NCBI GenBank assembly: GCA_036346255.1
Contig: CM070640.1
Coordinates: forward strand, 40,047,238 to 40,111,237
DNA from: Ampelocalamus luodianensis
Taxonomy: Eukaryota; Streptophyta; Magnoliopsida; Poales; Poaceae
DNA length: 64,000 nt
Direction of reading: 5' to 3'
Shown in pieces: positions 32,743-44,260 of this stretch. Under the pieces are notes generated by a model. That model saw nothing but the letters and a program-made list of their open reading frames with translations. It was not told the DNA's origin and searched no databases. Each line of letters starts with the position of its first letter. The first letter of the stretch is position 1. A program made the translations under genes and the position numbers.

Positions 32743-34237
32743 GTCAACTCCGATGCTAGGCCATGGCCTAGTGCAGGGCCAATGCTTTTCTGCACTCCCA
32801 TCGAGTCTCATCTAGACCCTATGGCATTGCCATCTACCGTGGTGATGGACGATGGCATCATCATCCACCAAGACAGTCAGTGACATCGTCAGTGCTTGGT
32901 GCCAATTACCTCATCACCAACACTAATGGTAACAACACTGACTTTTCCTATACACTAGAAACATCAGTGTGTGTTTTCCGCTCTATTATGGACAACACGA
33001 ACATTGGTGCACAAAAGGTGTTCACCTCATACGAAGTGGGTCGAGAGGCAACCATGGCCACCGCCTGTGCTAGTGGAGATCGTGGGTGTAGGAGCTCAAC
33101 TATGGCTAACACCATGGCCATCTCTCATCTGCTATCAAGCCGGAGTGTAGCACAAGTAGCCATGGCCGCCACATTGGCCTCTCATAAATCAAGTTGTGCT
33201 ATCTCCAAAGGTGTTGACCTCCTGGCCATCTTCCCATGGAAGTATTGTTGAGCCTCGGCTGTGTGTTGGATGGATGCGAGTCAAGTCAAGGAAATCAACT
33301 CTTGCTACAACAGAAACAAAAGTGCTGCACTTATTTGCCCCTCATCAGAAGTCAAAGCCACGCTTTGTATTGTTCTCGCCTTGAGAATGGGAAACCTTGG
33401 AAATGCTTGCAATGTGGTCGTGATGGCAATGGGGAAATGGTTGACTGGACAATGCTTTTCTCGATGAACAAAATGGTAGTGCAGCTGAATCGTGGTGTTA
33501 CTAATGTCGATTGTCGCTACCTTCTAATTCCACAAATTTGGACCTGGGAAGAGCAGCTAGATGAGCTCCTTGAAGTCTACCAAGAATTTATTATGTCACA
33601 GTGTTGTGGGGGCTTTAGTAGGAATATGGCACATAGTCCTTGCACAGGTAAGAAAAATATGTGCAGCAAAAGAACATGGATGTGATTTCCGCTATGGCCA
33701 TCGTTCATTTGCTATCGAGCCAAAGTGCTGCTGAAGCTACCATGGGCTTTTCCCTTGTCTCAAGGATTATCTGAGAGTTGTAAGGTGACAGTTTCAAACG
33801 TCTGCAACAAGCTGATTAGATTGGAACAACAGAAGTGCGGTGAGGTGATGCTTACTAAGAGAAATTGTGTGCTGCTGTGTACAGGAGAACTCAATGCTGA
33901 TAGCAAGGAGGTAGTTGGCTGGACAATGTTATTCTCTATGGATAGTGGCAAGGGAGTTAGGTTAGCAAAGTGGTTATTCATGCAGCTGAAGCTCGATGGG
34001 GTTATGCATACTACTCTAAGCCATTTCACTCAGCATGTCCGTAAAAATATCTTCGAGGGTCTTATTATGATGTTTTGTCAGCTTGATGGAGGCTACAATA
34101 TTGATCAGGAGAACTGGTTGAAAGAACGGCTTGCAAGGATAGAAATTCATGTGCTCTTCTATGACATGGTTTGTGTACTTGTTGAACTTAACTATGGCCT
34201 ATTGGTGATCGGGGATGCAAGAATATGGCAAGTTGAG
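32743..34237 (+). other. Unrecognised interior with duplicated open frames
   Basis: Two open frames (33236-33685 and 33725-34258) have no recognised domain. The region is internally duplicated: GCCATCTCTCATCTGCTATC at 33117 recurs as GCCATCGTTCATTTGCTATC at 33697. Both frames contain GWTMLFSM or DWTMLFSM (DNA at about 33446 and 33920). It lies between a gag-like start and the next LTR (34238), so it is probably the rest of a non-autonomous retroelement interior. Confidence 0.45.
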
Positions 34238-36121
34238 TGTAACGTCCAATTTTTCTGAGTTTAAAAATCTTTTTGAGTAGCTTAATCCCTTGGAAAAATT
34301 CACCAAATTTTATTTGAATTTAAATAAAGCTTAATGTGGACTTTCAAAAGCCAAAACAATTTAATGTGATTAATCTAAACATCAATTAATTTTAAAACTA
34401 TTCTATTTGAGTTCTTTGTCCTTGGAAATATTTTTTAGATTTTTCTGGAATTTTTCTGAGTTCAATTGCTATTTTTAGTTTGCTATTTGGATTTACTAGT
34501 ATTTCCAAAATGCAAAACCAAATGAAAATCTCATAAATCCTTTTGGGCCAAACCCCTGTTCCTTAGCCCAATCCTATTCCATTTCCCGGTCCAATCCCCG
34601 CGCAACCCATCTCTCTCTCTCTCTCTCCCCCGCTCGCCCGCACGCCTGGTCCCACCTGCCAACTTCGCTTGCGCCGTTTGCTATGCCTTTGTGCCTGAGC
34701 CATTGTCGCTGACAAGTGGGTCCCACCTGAGTTACTGTTCATGATCTTCGTTCCCGTCTCTCTCTCGGACTTCGCCGCGTGGACCTCCCTTGGCGTGCGC
34801 GCTCCGGACTCTCCCTGCCGCCCGTATATAAAGGGAGGGGGAGCCCTCGGCCTCCGCATCCTAGCCGCGCTGTCGCCGAGCCAAAACCCTAACCCTAGCC
34901 GCAAGAAATCGTCGAAGAAGCAAAGTTGGCGCCGCAAGCTCCGACGAGCTATTCCTCCACCATCAGTGAACTTCGACCTTCGCCACCGCCTCCGTTTAGT
35001 TCTTAAGGACGAGCTCCACCTCGCCGTCACCTTCACTTCGCCGGAGCGTCACCGGAACTCCGATCCCGTCAAGCCTGAAACCTAGTCGTTGCTTCGACCT
35101 CGCCACCGGCCAACTCTGTCATCCCCTCGCCTTTGTGAGTACATCGACGAGTTCGCGAGAGCATCAGCTAATCGTTGTGCACCTCTGTGTCCATCGTTGT
35201 GGCCCAGAACGTCGACAACCCTCGGAACCCGAGTGCCACCACCTCGCCGTCGTCCACATCACCTGCCACCTCAGCCCTTTGCTTGTATGTCGTCCTAGTC
35301 AGCACCACGTGGTAGTCGTGTTAGCGCCCGCGTGGCAATCCAGATCCAGAACCCTAAAACTAAACCTAGATAGATCTAGTTCACCGTGAGCCGAGTCTAT
35401 GCCACATGGACCCCACATGTCAAAGCTACAATGCCGTAGACCCATCACTCGTAGACCCGTGAGCCAACTCCATGGACTTGGTCCATAGACCAAAGGTCCC
35501 ACATGTCAGCCACTGTTTGGGATTTTTTGGATTTTCTTTTAATTCTGAAATTATTGCTAACGTTAGGATGACGCAATAATTCAAAATTTCCAGTGGAAAT
35601 ATAATTCGGGAAATTCGAAATAGTAATTCATTTTTTCTTTTTCTTAGGTTTAGATCTTCCAAAAGCCCGTTATTCCTCATACGAACTCCGATTGAGCCCA
35701 TTCAAATTTTTTAATCCATCTAAATTCAAGCTCTACCTTCCTGAGTTTTTTTTTTTAAAAAAAATTGGAATTTTTTATCTCTCTATTTTGAATTTATTTG
35801 TTTATTTGCTTTCGTTTGTGAGTAGACGTTGATACTTCAGGGAATTTTGAGGAAGGAGAAGTTGATCAAGCTCAAGACCGGTACCAAGACTTGTTCCAAG
35901 ACAAGTTGTACCTTTGACCATGCTGAATCCAGTTTTTCAAAATTATCTTGATTCAAATTATTGCATTTTACTTTAAGTATTTATTTAAATATTTTGGGGT
36001 TAGCTATACACCAACTTGATTATACAAGTAAAACTATCTTCTTGACCAAGTCTAGTTCTAGTAAAAAACCTCTTCAAGTAAGTTATTTTCACTTGAAGTT
36101 GAGAGGCTAGCTGACGAGGAT
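34238..36121 (+). mobile_element. Ty3-type LTR, cut by the Tat insertion
   Basis: Starts TGTAACGTCC at 34238 and has the usual order: AT-rich start, GC-rich block, a (CT)n run at 34611-34627, TATA box TATATAAA at 34825-34832, then a leader rich in AACCCTAACCCTAG. It differs from the LTR at 30892, so the two are not a pair. It runs to 36121, where a Tat-type LTR begins; the remainder would lie beyond the window. Confidence 0.6.
34825..34832 (+). promoter_or_regulatory. TATA box of the LTR at 34238
   Basis: TATATAAA in CCCGTATATAAAGGGAGG, about 590 bp into the LTR. Confidence 0.6.
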
Positions 36122-36687
36122 TGTTGACTAGTCAATAATCCGATTATATCTTTATTTGCTTATTAATAAATAAGCATGGTTTTGCTGGGCTCAAGTTAGC
36201 TTTATGGGCCTAAGATCAACTAAGTATTCAGAATGTGGGCCTAGAAGTCTTTTCTTTGACCGTTCCCAACCTCTTCTGGAGGCCTAGTTGGACCTCCTCC
36301 AGGACCTCTTCCTCGCAGAGGAGGTCCTAGAAGGCGGTTGCTCACGTGTGGCTAATAACAGTTACACCTGGAGATACCAGTTATAACAGTTATCACGAAA
36401 GGACGCGACGATTGGTGTGAAGAGACGCAACCTTTGGCGCGAAGAGACATTACTACAATTAACTGCCGATGTTCAGTGAACTATAAAAACCCGACCTATG
36501 TGCCTTTGTAAGGGCCCAAAAAAAACTCGAATTCAGATAGAGATTCATAGTCTTTCCCCTGTAATCAGAGCATACTCTTTGCAATATACATCACCATTTC
36601 AAATCCCTTGGCGAATAGATAGTAATCTCCATTTTCCTTTTATATTCTTGTTTGTCCATTTTGTGACAAGAGTCCCAGACGTCGACA
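36122..36687 (+). repeat. 5' LTR of the Tat element
   Basis: 566 bp from TGTTGACTAGTC to CGTCGACA. TATA box TATAAAA at 36482-36488, about 360 bp in. A hairpin AGGACCTC (36301-36308) / GAGGTCCT (36321-36328) lies in U3, and GGACCTCC recurs beside it. Confidence 0.75.
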
Positions 36688-36689
36688 GC

Positions 36690-36700
36690 TGGCGCCGTCC
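36690..36700 (+). other. Primer binding site of the Tat element
   Basis: TGGCGCCGTCC two bases after the LTR end. Sites of the form TGGCGCCGTC are standard for Tat-lineage elements of grasses and differ from the tRNA-Met site used by the other elements here. Confidence 0.8.
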
Positions 36701-36757
36701 ATGGGGAGCGCTATCATCATTTTTCGCTAACTCAGTTTTGGTAATGTATCTTGTGCT

Positions 36758-38538
36758 TTGCTGATGAATCACAACTTGCCCGCTTGGAGAGAAGAAAGCA
36801 TCCTCGACATCTCCGATTACGATGACAACATGGAGGAAAACTTCGTCCTCATGTCCGACAACACCCATGGTTCCTCCGGGGCCATTGCTAAGGTACTGTC
36901 GCCCACCAAGTCCGTACCCACGGGATCCACGACGACCGTGCCTTCGCCCACCAAGTCTGCATCTGCTGGCTCCACGCCGGCCATGCCTTCGTTCGCAAGC
37001 CCCGCTATGGACGAATACCATCCCGAGCCTACCTCCTTTGGAATAGGAGATTCGGAAGGTTCCTAGAGCCCAGCGTTCTGTGATGATCTCGCTAGCAGCC
37101 TCCACCTTGAAGGCCTGGAGAGAACATATGGGGAGAATCTTCTCTTCACCTTACAATACAAATCATCTTCTTCCTCAGAGGACGATGGCATGTTCACCCC
37201 TTCCGCCTGTTTCGGCGGTCGTCAGGTCACCGCCATCGGTGACAATCAACCCAACTCTGGAGATAATCCCGAAGCATTAGGGTAACGCCATGAGCAGGAG
37301 GAACGGGAACATCTCCAACGAGAGGAAGAGGCCTGACAAGCTGAGATACGTGCCACCACACAAGCGCACATATCGCAAGTTTGTCGGCACTACTACAGAG
37401 ACGCCCCTGGTTCCTCAGCAAGGGCGCCGCCGCAGGCGATGCTTATGCCACCACAATGGACAACGATGGTAAGAGAATCAAATGCCTTACCAGCCTCTGC
37501 GCAGGAGGACTCCCCTGCAGAACACGTTCGCTACTTAGCAAGCGCCATCGCACGCCCTCCAGAAGGATTAACCTCGGAGCAAGGAGTGCAAGTAATGCGT
37601 GCTATTGCACAAGAGTTGCAGGATGTCGCGGAGAACATCTCCACTCGATCGCATGCTGCGCTTTCCTAGACAAACTCTCACTTGGAAGGGTCCTCACCTG
37701 GAAGACAGAGGCAAAGATGAAATCATGATGCCCCTGGCCGTCACGATCAAGGCCAAGGTGAGCATGATACCCATTTTTCGGGACATAATATACGACCATA
37801 TGTTGGACCTTATGTAGGTTGTAAAGCATTCTCTCCTGCACTAAGGGATGTTACTTGGCTGGAGAAGTTCAAGCCAGGAAGTATAGAGACTTTTGACGGG
37901 CGTAAAACCCGTCAGAATTCCTCCAGATCTACACTATCGCCATCCAGGCTGCTGGAGGCGATAACAAGGTAATGACCAATTATATACCCACAGTTTTAAA
38001 AGGTTCCGCCAGGACCTGGTTATTTAACCAGCCTGAAGGATTCATATATAGCTGGGAGATGCTTTGCAACGCTTTGCAAAACAATTTCAAAAGTTGTTAT
38101 ACAAAACCGAGAAAGGAGGATGATTTACATCAACTCCGCCAAACTCTCGAGGAAAATTTACGATAATTTGTCAAACGTTTCATAGAAGTCCGTAATACAA
38201 TCCCGAATATTTCTGACGACTATGTGATTTGAGCTTTTAAACAGACAGTGAGATATCGACGGTTCACAAAAGACCTCAACATCAACCCGCCAAAGTCCAT
38301 GTCAGAACTCTTGGACATAGCTGATCGGTACTCCGATGCTAATGAGGCAGTGGAGTGGAACCGAATGGTGGATAAGGGGACCACCTCTCCTCAACCAGGC
38401 CTTGAGGACGCCAAGGAAAAGAAGTCCAAGAGGTCCGAAGGTTCCACAAGCACCAAAGGAAAACCCAAGAAGAAAGAAAAGGGGAGGTCCAAGCAGCTCA
38501 CTAGGGAGGTCGCAGTGGTTGACCACCGATCACCCTAG
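36758..38538 (+). pseudogene. Tat gag
   Basis: The first frame (36758-37066) is rich in Ser, Thr and Pro (SPTKSVPTGS type repeats). After frame breaks, HVRYLASAIARPPEGLTSEQ and then TNYIPTVLKGSARTWLFNQP mark the capsid domain, followed by KPRKEDDLHQLRQTLEENLR and SMSELLDIADRYSDANEAV. The end is Lys-rich (KSKRSEGSTSTKGKPKKKEK), as in tails of grass Tat gags. Stops at 38164-38166 (TAA) and 38229-38231 (TGA) break the capsid region. Confidence 0.85.
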
Positions 38539-38586
38539 ATAAAAACAGAGGTCCTTGGACCAAAAGGAGGCAAGGAGGTCGTTCAA

Positions 38587-40024
38587 ATGATCATACTGCC
38601 TCATAATCTGCAAATACGTCCAGGAGCAATGAGTGCTGGTGCCCATTGCATAAAAGTTCCTAGCCATGACCTCCGCAACTATCGTACTTGGCAGAAGAAG
38701 ATGGAGGACTACTACAACGGGAAAGGTCCAATGCCTGTCCCACCAGAAGACGGTGGACCACCAGTGGTCCAAAATAACGACAAGGACGTAGAGATGCCGT
38801 TTCAATGGACGGATCACCACGTCAACGTCATTTATGGGGGTTCAACCGCTTACACCTCCAAGCGACAATACAAGGCGGCATGGAGGGATGTCAACAATGT
38901 TGAGGTCCCGCCGGGCCATCCAGAATACCCTAAGTGGTCAGAGACCTCCTTGACCTTCACCAAGGAGGACGTCCCTAAAGGTATGCCTACTTCTCTTAAA
39001 TTGTCGTTAGTAGTTTCTCCTACCATAAGCAATTGCAGAGTAGGAAGAGTATTAGTATACAGTAGTAGTTCTTTAGACCTGCTATTTATTTTCACCTTAG
39101 ATGAGATGCAAATTATTCATTCTAAGATTAAACCAATGACAAGTCCTTTCTATAGGATAGTGCTGGGTATGTTTGTTACACCGATAGGGCAAGTAGTGTT
39201 ACCAGTGACCTTCGGTATTGCCACTAATTTTTGAACTGAGTTAATCACTTTTGAGGTGGTTGATTTTGAGTTTGCCTATAATGCTATTTTGGGAAGACCG
39301 TCTCTAACGAAGTTCAATGCAGCCACACACCACGCCTACCAGAAGATCAAGATCCCTGGGCCAAAAGCTTTCATGTGATCGTAAGTCATTAGAACTTGTC
39401 GATCAGTTACCTCTGAAAGATCTTACTTTAGAGGATAAAACAGGGAAGGTCGCGAAGGTCAAAGCTTCTCCTCAACCTAGCGAGGAGATTAAAGACGTAC
39501 CACTTAGCCCCGATGACCAATCCAAGACAGTTCGAATTGGTGCTGGACGTAGTGAGAAATAGGAAGACGAGCTCCTCACCTTCCTCCGAGCCAACCCGGA
39601 TGTCTTTGCGTGGAAGCTATCTGATATGCTTGGAGTCCCAGGGGACGTGATTGAGCACAGGCTAGCCATTCAGTCTAAGAAAAAGCCAGTCAAACAAAGA
39701 CTGAGACGTTTCGCCCTGGATCATCAAGAAGCCATCCGAGCAGAGCTCGATAAGCTCCTTGAAGCTGGTTTCATTCGAGAGGTGGATCACTCCGAATGGC
39801 TGGCAAATCCGGTCCTAGTCAAGAAATCTAACGGTAAGTGGTGTATGTGCGTAGATTTTATCAGTTTAAATATTGCTTTCCCAAATGATGACTTCCCTTT
39901 GCCTCGTATTGATCAATTAGTTGATTCTACCGCGGGTTGCGAACTGATGAGTTTCCTTGATGCTTATTCTGGATACCATCATATCAACATGGCGAAAGAA
40001 GATGAAGAGAAGACTGCCTTCATC
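38587..40024 (+). pseudogene. Tat pol, part 1: linker, protease, N-terminal RT
   Basis: A WCPLHK-type linker motif is readable with a frame break near 38630-38670. The protease region shows VLVYSSSSLDLLF at 39049 onward where relatives have VLVDGGSS, so the catalytic Asp is lost. AYNAILGRPSL (from 39271) ends the protease region. Reverse transcriptase begins near 39626 and includes FIREVDHSEWLANPVLVKKS, FPNDDFPLPRIDQLVD, the catalytic region SFLDAYSGYHHI and EEKTAFI. The frame stops at the insertion; bases 40020-40024 (TCATC) are the target duplication and the gene resumes at 60580. Confidence 0.9.
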
Positions 40025-41227
40025 TATGAGACCCCGGTTTATTTAGCTTGTAATGCTTAGTCCTCCATTGACTCTAGCATCACAAACAAAATACATCGTG
40101 CCTCGGGAAAATGTATACTTCCAGAATTGCAGTATACACACCCTTTTACAAAATATTGCATCAATTCCATACAACGCACAGAACCAAAGCGTAAACTTTA
40201 CAAGCAAAAGACATATAGTACAATTATTACAAAAGAGAGGCCAATCGGCCAAGACAAGTTAAAAGAATTAATCAACAGCGGAAGCAAAATGCCATAAGAT
40301 GGCTATAAACAAAAGCCAACCGGTTTGCCTCATACCCACAAGGCAATCCTACCGGGCCGCCAAGCTAGTCGTCCACACCGCAGCAAATCTCACAAAAGTC
40401 GATCCCTTGGGGATCAACCTCCTCTACAACAGATAAGCAATGCAAATGAGTACAAAAATGTACTCGCAAAACTTACAAGTAACAAACCTAGATACTACTG
40501 CATGCATGCTTTAATCAAAGGAGAAGGCTCAAGGTTCATTTTCATCATAAAGCAGATTTTATTTGCAATAGATAATACGTTGAAGGCAGTTTTAACAATC
40601 TGAATTTTATTTGCATAAATAACCGCGAGACAATAAGTAATAATCATAAAGACATCCTGGAGATGACTAACCCAATAGCCATCACAACAATAGCACGAAT
40701 TAACCATTCGTACCACCCACATCAAGTTTTAATTAAAAAGGTTGTACTATAGTTCTTGCGGGAAATAACCAAGCGTGTCCATAACCTAGGACAAGGCTAT
40801 TCGAATAGTTTGAACCCTGCAGGGGTGTACCAATGTACCCACACTTCGGACCGCCTTTTTGCCACTAGATTAAGCACACTTCCTTCGGTATGCCGGTACG
40901 GCTAAGTCCTACGAGACGCTTTCCAATGGGTTGAGCTAATCAAGAGCCGCACGCATGGGGGTTAATTCTTAGTGACCTGCTGGTGAAATAGATCACAAGG
41001 ACCCATACGTAGAGTAGGATGCACCGGCCAAGCTCTAGCCATTGCGGGTGCTCCCCTCTTTCACGTGACCCATATTGCATATAGAAATATACAACCCACC
41101 ATGTGACTCATTAATTAGCACCCCCAAAGTACTAAGTCAAGAGAGGTCCCATATCCCCATAGTGTGGTTAGCACGCAAAATTGCTTGGATCAATGGCGCA
41201 AGTAACTCGGTCCTTGATGACCCGGGC

Positions 41228-42464
41228 TGATGCGGCCACGACTACTAAATCTGTCTGTGAGGTGCATGCGTGCGTGCCGAGTCCCGCGGCGCACGGGCTG
41301 CCGTGCGTGTGCATGGTTGCACTCGAACCAGGAGGAAATCAAGACCATGAACCAGAAATCCATTCGGTTGATGGGATGTCTTCATGCGTCAATACTAGTG
41401 CGGTCCAAGAAGTAAAATGTTATTTGGATAATTTTTCTGCATGGCTGCATAAACCGGATGAAATAATGCATGCTGTGTTTGAGCTGTGCATGGAGTCGGT
41501 CTCATGCATGTGCGGATACACATGTATATGTTTGATCCAGAGATGAGATTGATTCATATCATGGCGTGAGCATCAATAGTAGGAATCGGATCTCGCAATC
41601 TATTGGGATTATATTAAAGATAAGAAGGGCGGATGGTGGTTTAAAAGGCTTGAAATCGTGAAGCTTTGCAAGGAACGTGAGTTGCTATTTGATTGGTTTC
41701 CTTTTCTCGTTGACCCAAGGGATAAGGAAACAACTAATCGGTTTGGAAGTCGTGACCAAAGAAGACATTTTTACGTGATTTTCTTAATAGATGCATGGAA
41801 GTACAGGGTAGCACATCTTTTCTATTTAAACCTGCGTGATTCTCTTTCTCTACATGCATTAGGGTGGGGTCCACCTGCTGCCGTGTCATCCAAAGTAACA
41901 TGGCGCACAAAGTACCAGGGTCGGTTTGATTACTTTGTTAATCACGTATATGGTTCGGTCCGAGATGTAAAAGGGTCGGCCTAACAAACTTGTTTTGATT
42001 TTTGCTTAATTAGTTTAGAGTTCTTGTTCGTGTGGGCTTACATGCCGAGTCGTGTGCGTGCATGCCTATATAAGCCAAAGGCCTTCGGCCGAATTAGAAA
42101 AAAAAAGTTTTGAGTTATGAAATAAAACACGTGTGCGTGTTGGCCTTCGTCCGTTAGGGTTCATCCCTGTTCTTGATGTGTTCTTGTGAATTTTCAATCT
42201 TGGATTTCATCTTGGCGCGGTGGTTTCTAGCTGTGGTGCTAGGAGTTACTCGTTGGATCTTTGATCCCTACCTCTCGTTCGTGTACTGTGGTATGCGCAG
42301 GTGTGAGATTTATCAAGGAGATTTGTTGTAGTTACTATTCATGTGCATGGTACTGTTCATGCGATGCTAAGAGAAGAAGACGATGAACTACTGATCTTCG
42401 AATTCCACCGTGAAAGATCGGGTAACCCACGGATTCAATCTCGCCTCGAGGTTGATCCGCATCA
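41228..42464 (+). repeat. 5' LTR of the small element
   Basis: 1237 bp. TATA box TATATAA at 42067-42073 and AATAAA at 42121-42126. It differs from the 3' LTR by substitutions and by many 1-3 nt indels, most of which fall in 41500-41730. Confidence 0.93.
41313..41984 (+). pseudogene. Frame-shifted copy of the U3 open frame
   Basis: Homologous to 43491-44171 and starts with the same MVALEPGGNQDHEPEIHS. It breaks near 41500 (SVSCMCGYTC in place of SVCACADTHV) through small indels and is readable again from 41658 (KLCKERELLFDWFPF) to the same stop region (GSVRDVKGSA, stop at 41982-41984). The breaks are small length changes, which could be true decay or sequence error. Confidence 0.75.
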
Positions 42465-42465
42465 G

Positions 42466-42477
42466 TGGTCTCAGAGC
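42466..42477 (+). other. Primer binding site, tRNA-Met type
   Basis: TGGTCTCAGAGC, one mismatch from TGGTATCAGAGC, one base after the 5' LTR. Confidence 0.85.
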
Positions 42478-42478
42478 G

Positions 42479-43528
42479 ATGGTTGCTCATGGTGGATTCG
42501 TGCCGGCTATCTTAGTCGACGCCAAGTTCTTGGCAATGCTACCATCGACCATGCCGAGGCTAGCAACAAGAACCACTTCAGAAGAATACTTCATTTGGGA
42601 GGAAGCGATGGAGCAATTCTTCAAGCATCACAATTTCTCTTCCATCAGGAAGATGAGAATTGCAAAAAGAACCTTTGCTGATCAGGTTCGTAGATGGTGG
42701 GACAACATGCAAGAAGATCGCGATCGAAGAGATGAGCCATGGTGTACCACATGGGAAGAGATGAAAGTGTTGACGCGACATCAATTCGTGTCGCCACCAC
42801 GCAAGCCCACGAGGAAGAAGACGAATAAGGTGATCGAAGTTGCTGAAATATTTTCGGCTCCCGTTCAATCTATCCATGAGGCCAAATCTGCTGATTTGTT
42901 TTTGGCCAAGGAGCACCTGGTGATAAAGAGTTCACAGCCGAGTTACATCAACAAGTCATGTGATCAAGTTAATACGGCAGGTTTCGGGCCTACAATTCAC
43001 CAACAGGATGTGGTTTCAGGAGCTAAAGTGCAGCAAATGCGGAGTGATCTCTCAATGCTTGATTTTAGATCCATTGTTTATACTAACAAATTTTGTGCAC
43101 CCTTGTTGTTATCACAAGTGCAAGACAAGATGCTACAGGCTACACCTTTTGGTGCGTTGCTCAAGTCCAGCACGTATGTATATACGGCGCCATACATACT
43201 CGTCGATCCAGAAATCAGGGGGGAATTGTATGCTACACATATATGTGTGTGTTGTATGCCTCAGGAAAAACTCATGGTGGGAGAAGAGAAGCAGAAGGAG
43301 GCCGAGCATGCAGAAAATTTTTATGTCCCTGTACAAGTTGTCGTCAAAGGCTTGGAGATGAACTCGAAACCGAGGACGGTTTCGCTTGAAGGAGGGGAGG
43401 ATGATGCGGCCACGACTACTAAATCTGTCTGTGAGGTGCATGCATGCGTCGCGAGTCCCCGCGCGCGCACGGCCGCTGCCGTGCGTGTGCATGGTTGCAC
43501 TCGAACCAGGAGGAAATCAAGACCATGA
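42479..43528 (+). CDS. Gag-like protein of the small element
   Basis: An unbroken frame of 349 codons begins MVAHGGFVPAI two bases after the primer site. Residues about 40-105 match the plant Ty3 gag core: YFIWEEAMEQFFKHHN, KRTFADQVRRWWDNMQEDR and TWEEMKVLTRHQFVSPPRK. Gag forms the virus-like particle that packages element RNA. After this comes a Lys-rich stretch, then unrecognised sequence. No CCHC knuckle is seen. The polypurine tract is coded within the frame (EGGEDD), and the frame runs 127 bp into the 3' LTR before stopping, so the C-terminal 40 residues are LTR-encoded. Lack of stops suggests fairly recent activity. Confidence 0.75.
   Translation: MVAHGGFVPAILVDAKFLAMLPSTMPRLATRTTSEEYFIWEEAMEQFFKHHNFSSIRKMRIAKRTFADQVRRWWDNMQEDRDRRDEPWCTTWEEMKVLTRHQFVSPPRKPTRKKTNKVIEVAEIFSAPVQSIHEAKSADLFLAKEHLVIKSSQPSYINKSCDQVNTAGFGPTIHQQDVVSGAKVQQMRSDLSMLDFRSIVYTNKFCAPLLLSQVQDKMLQATPFGALLKSSTYVYTAPYILVDPEIRGELYATHICVCCMPQEKLMVGEEKQKEAEHAENFYVPVQVVVKGLEMNSKPRTVSLEGGEDDAATTTKSVCEVHACVASPRARTAAAVRVHGCTRTRRKSRP
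43389..43401 (+). other. Polypurine tract
   Basis: AAGGAGGGGAGGA directly before the 3' LTR start TGATGCGG. Confidence 0.9.
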
Positions 43529-44171
43529 ACCAGAAATCCATTCGATTGATGGGATGTCTTCATGCGTCAATACTAGTGCGATCCAAGAAGTAAAATGTTA
43601 TTTGGATAATTTTTCTGCATGGCTGCATAAACCGGATGAAATAATGCATGCTGTGTTTGAGCTGTGCATGGAGTCGGTCTGTGCATGTGCAGATACACAT
43701 GTCTATATGTTTGATCCAGGAGATGAGATTGATTCATATCTGTTGGGCGTGAGGATCAATAGTAGGAATCGGATACTGCAATCTATTGGAGATTATATTA
43801 AAGATAAGAAGGGCAGATGTTGGTTTAAAAGGCTTGAAATCAGGAAGCTTTGCAAGGAACGTGAGTTGCTATTTGATTGGTTTCCTTTTTCTACGTTGAC
43901 CCAAGGGGATAAGGAAACAACTAATCAGTTTGGAAGCTGTGACCAAAGAAGACATTTTTACGTGATTTTCTTAACAGATGCATGGAAGTACAGGGCATCA
44001 CATCTTTTCTATTTAAGCCTGCGTGATTCTCTTTCTCTACATGCATTAGGGTGGGGTCCACCTGCTGCCGTGTCATCCAAAGTAACATGGCGCACAAAGT
44101 ACCAGGGTCGGTTTGATTACTTTGTTAATCACGTATATGGTTCGGTCCGAGATGTAAAAGGGCCGGCCTAA
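43491..44171 (+). CDS. Open frame inside U3 of the LTR, unknown protein
   Basis: 226 codons from MVALEPGGNQ to the TAA at 44169-44171, wholly inside the LTR and ending 82 bp before its TATA box. In element RNA it would lie downstream of gag, where other elements carry env or accessory genes. The frame can be extended upstream to 43386, but MVALEPGG is the first Met shared with the other LTR copy. The product is Cys-containing and rich in aromatic residues (KGRCWFKRLEIRKLCKERE, WFPF, RTKYQGRFDYFVNHVYGS). I see no signal peptide or membrane segment and recognise no family. It may be a captured host gene fragment or a true LTR-encoded protein. The other LTR has a broken copy (41313-41984). Confidence 0.5.
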   Translation: MVALEPGGNQDHEPEIHSIDGMSSCVNTSAIQEVKCYLDNFSAWLHKPDEIMHAVFELCMESVCACADTHVYMFDPGDEIDSYLLGVRINSRNRILQSIGDYIKDKKGRCWFKRLEIRKLCKERELLFDWFPFSTLTQGDKETTNQFGSCDQRRHFYVIFLTDAWKYRASHLFYLSLRDSLSLHALGWGPPAAVSSKVTWRTKYQGRFDYFVNHVYGSVRDVKGPA

Positions 44172-44253
44172 CAAACTTGTTTTGATTTTTGCTTAATTAG
44201 TTTAGAGTTCTTGTTCGTGTGGGCTTACATGCCGAGTCGTGTGCGTGCATGCC

Positions 44254-44260
44254 TATATAA
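44254..44260 (+). promoter_or_regulatory. TATA box of the small element
   Basis: TATATAA in GCCTATATAAGCC, repeated at 42067-42073 in the 5' LTR. It lies downstream of the U3 open frame, so that frame is expressed only from read-through of element RNA or an outside promoter. Confidence 0.7.
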
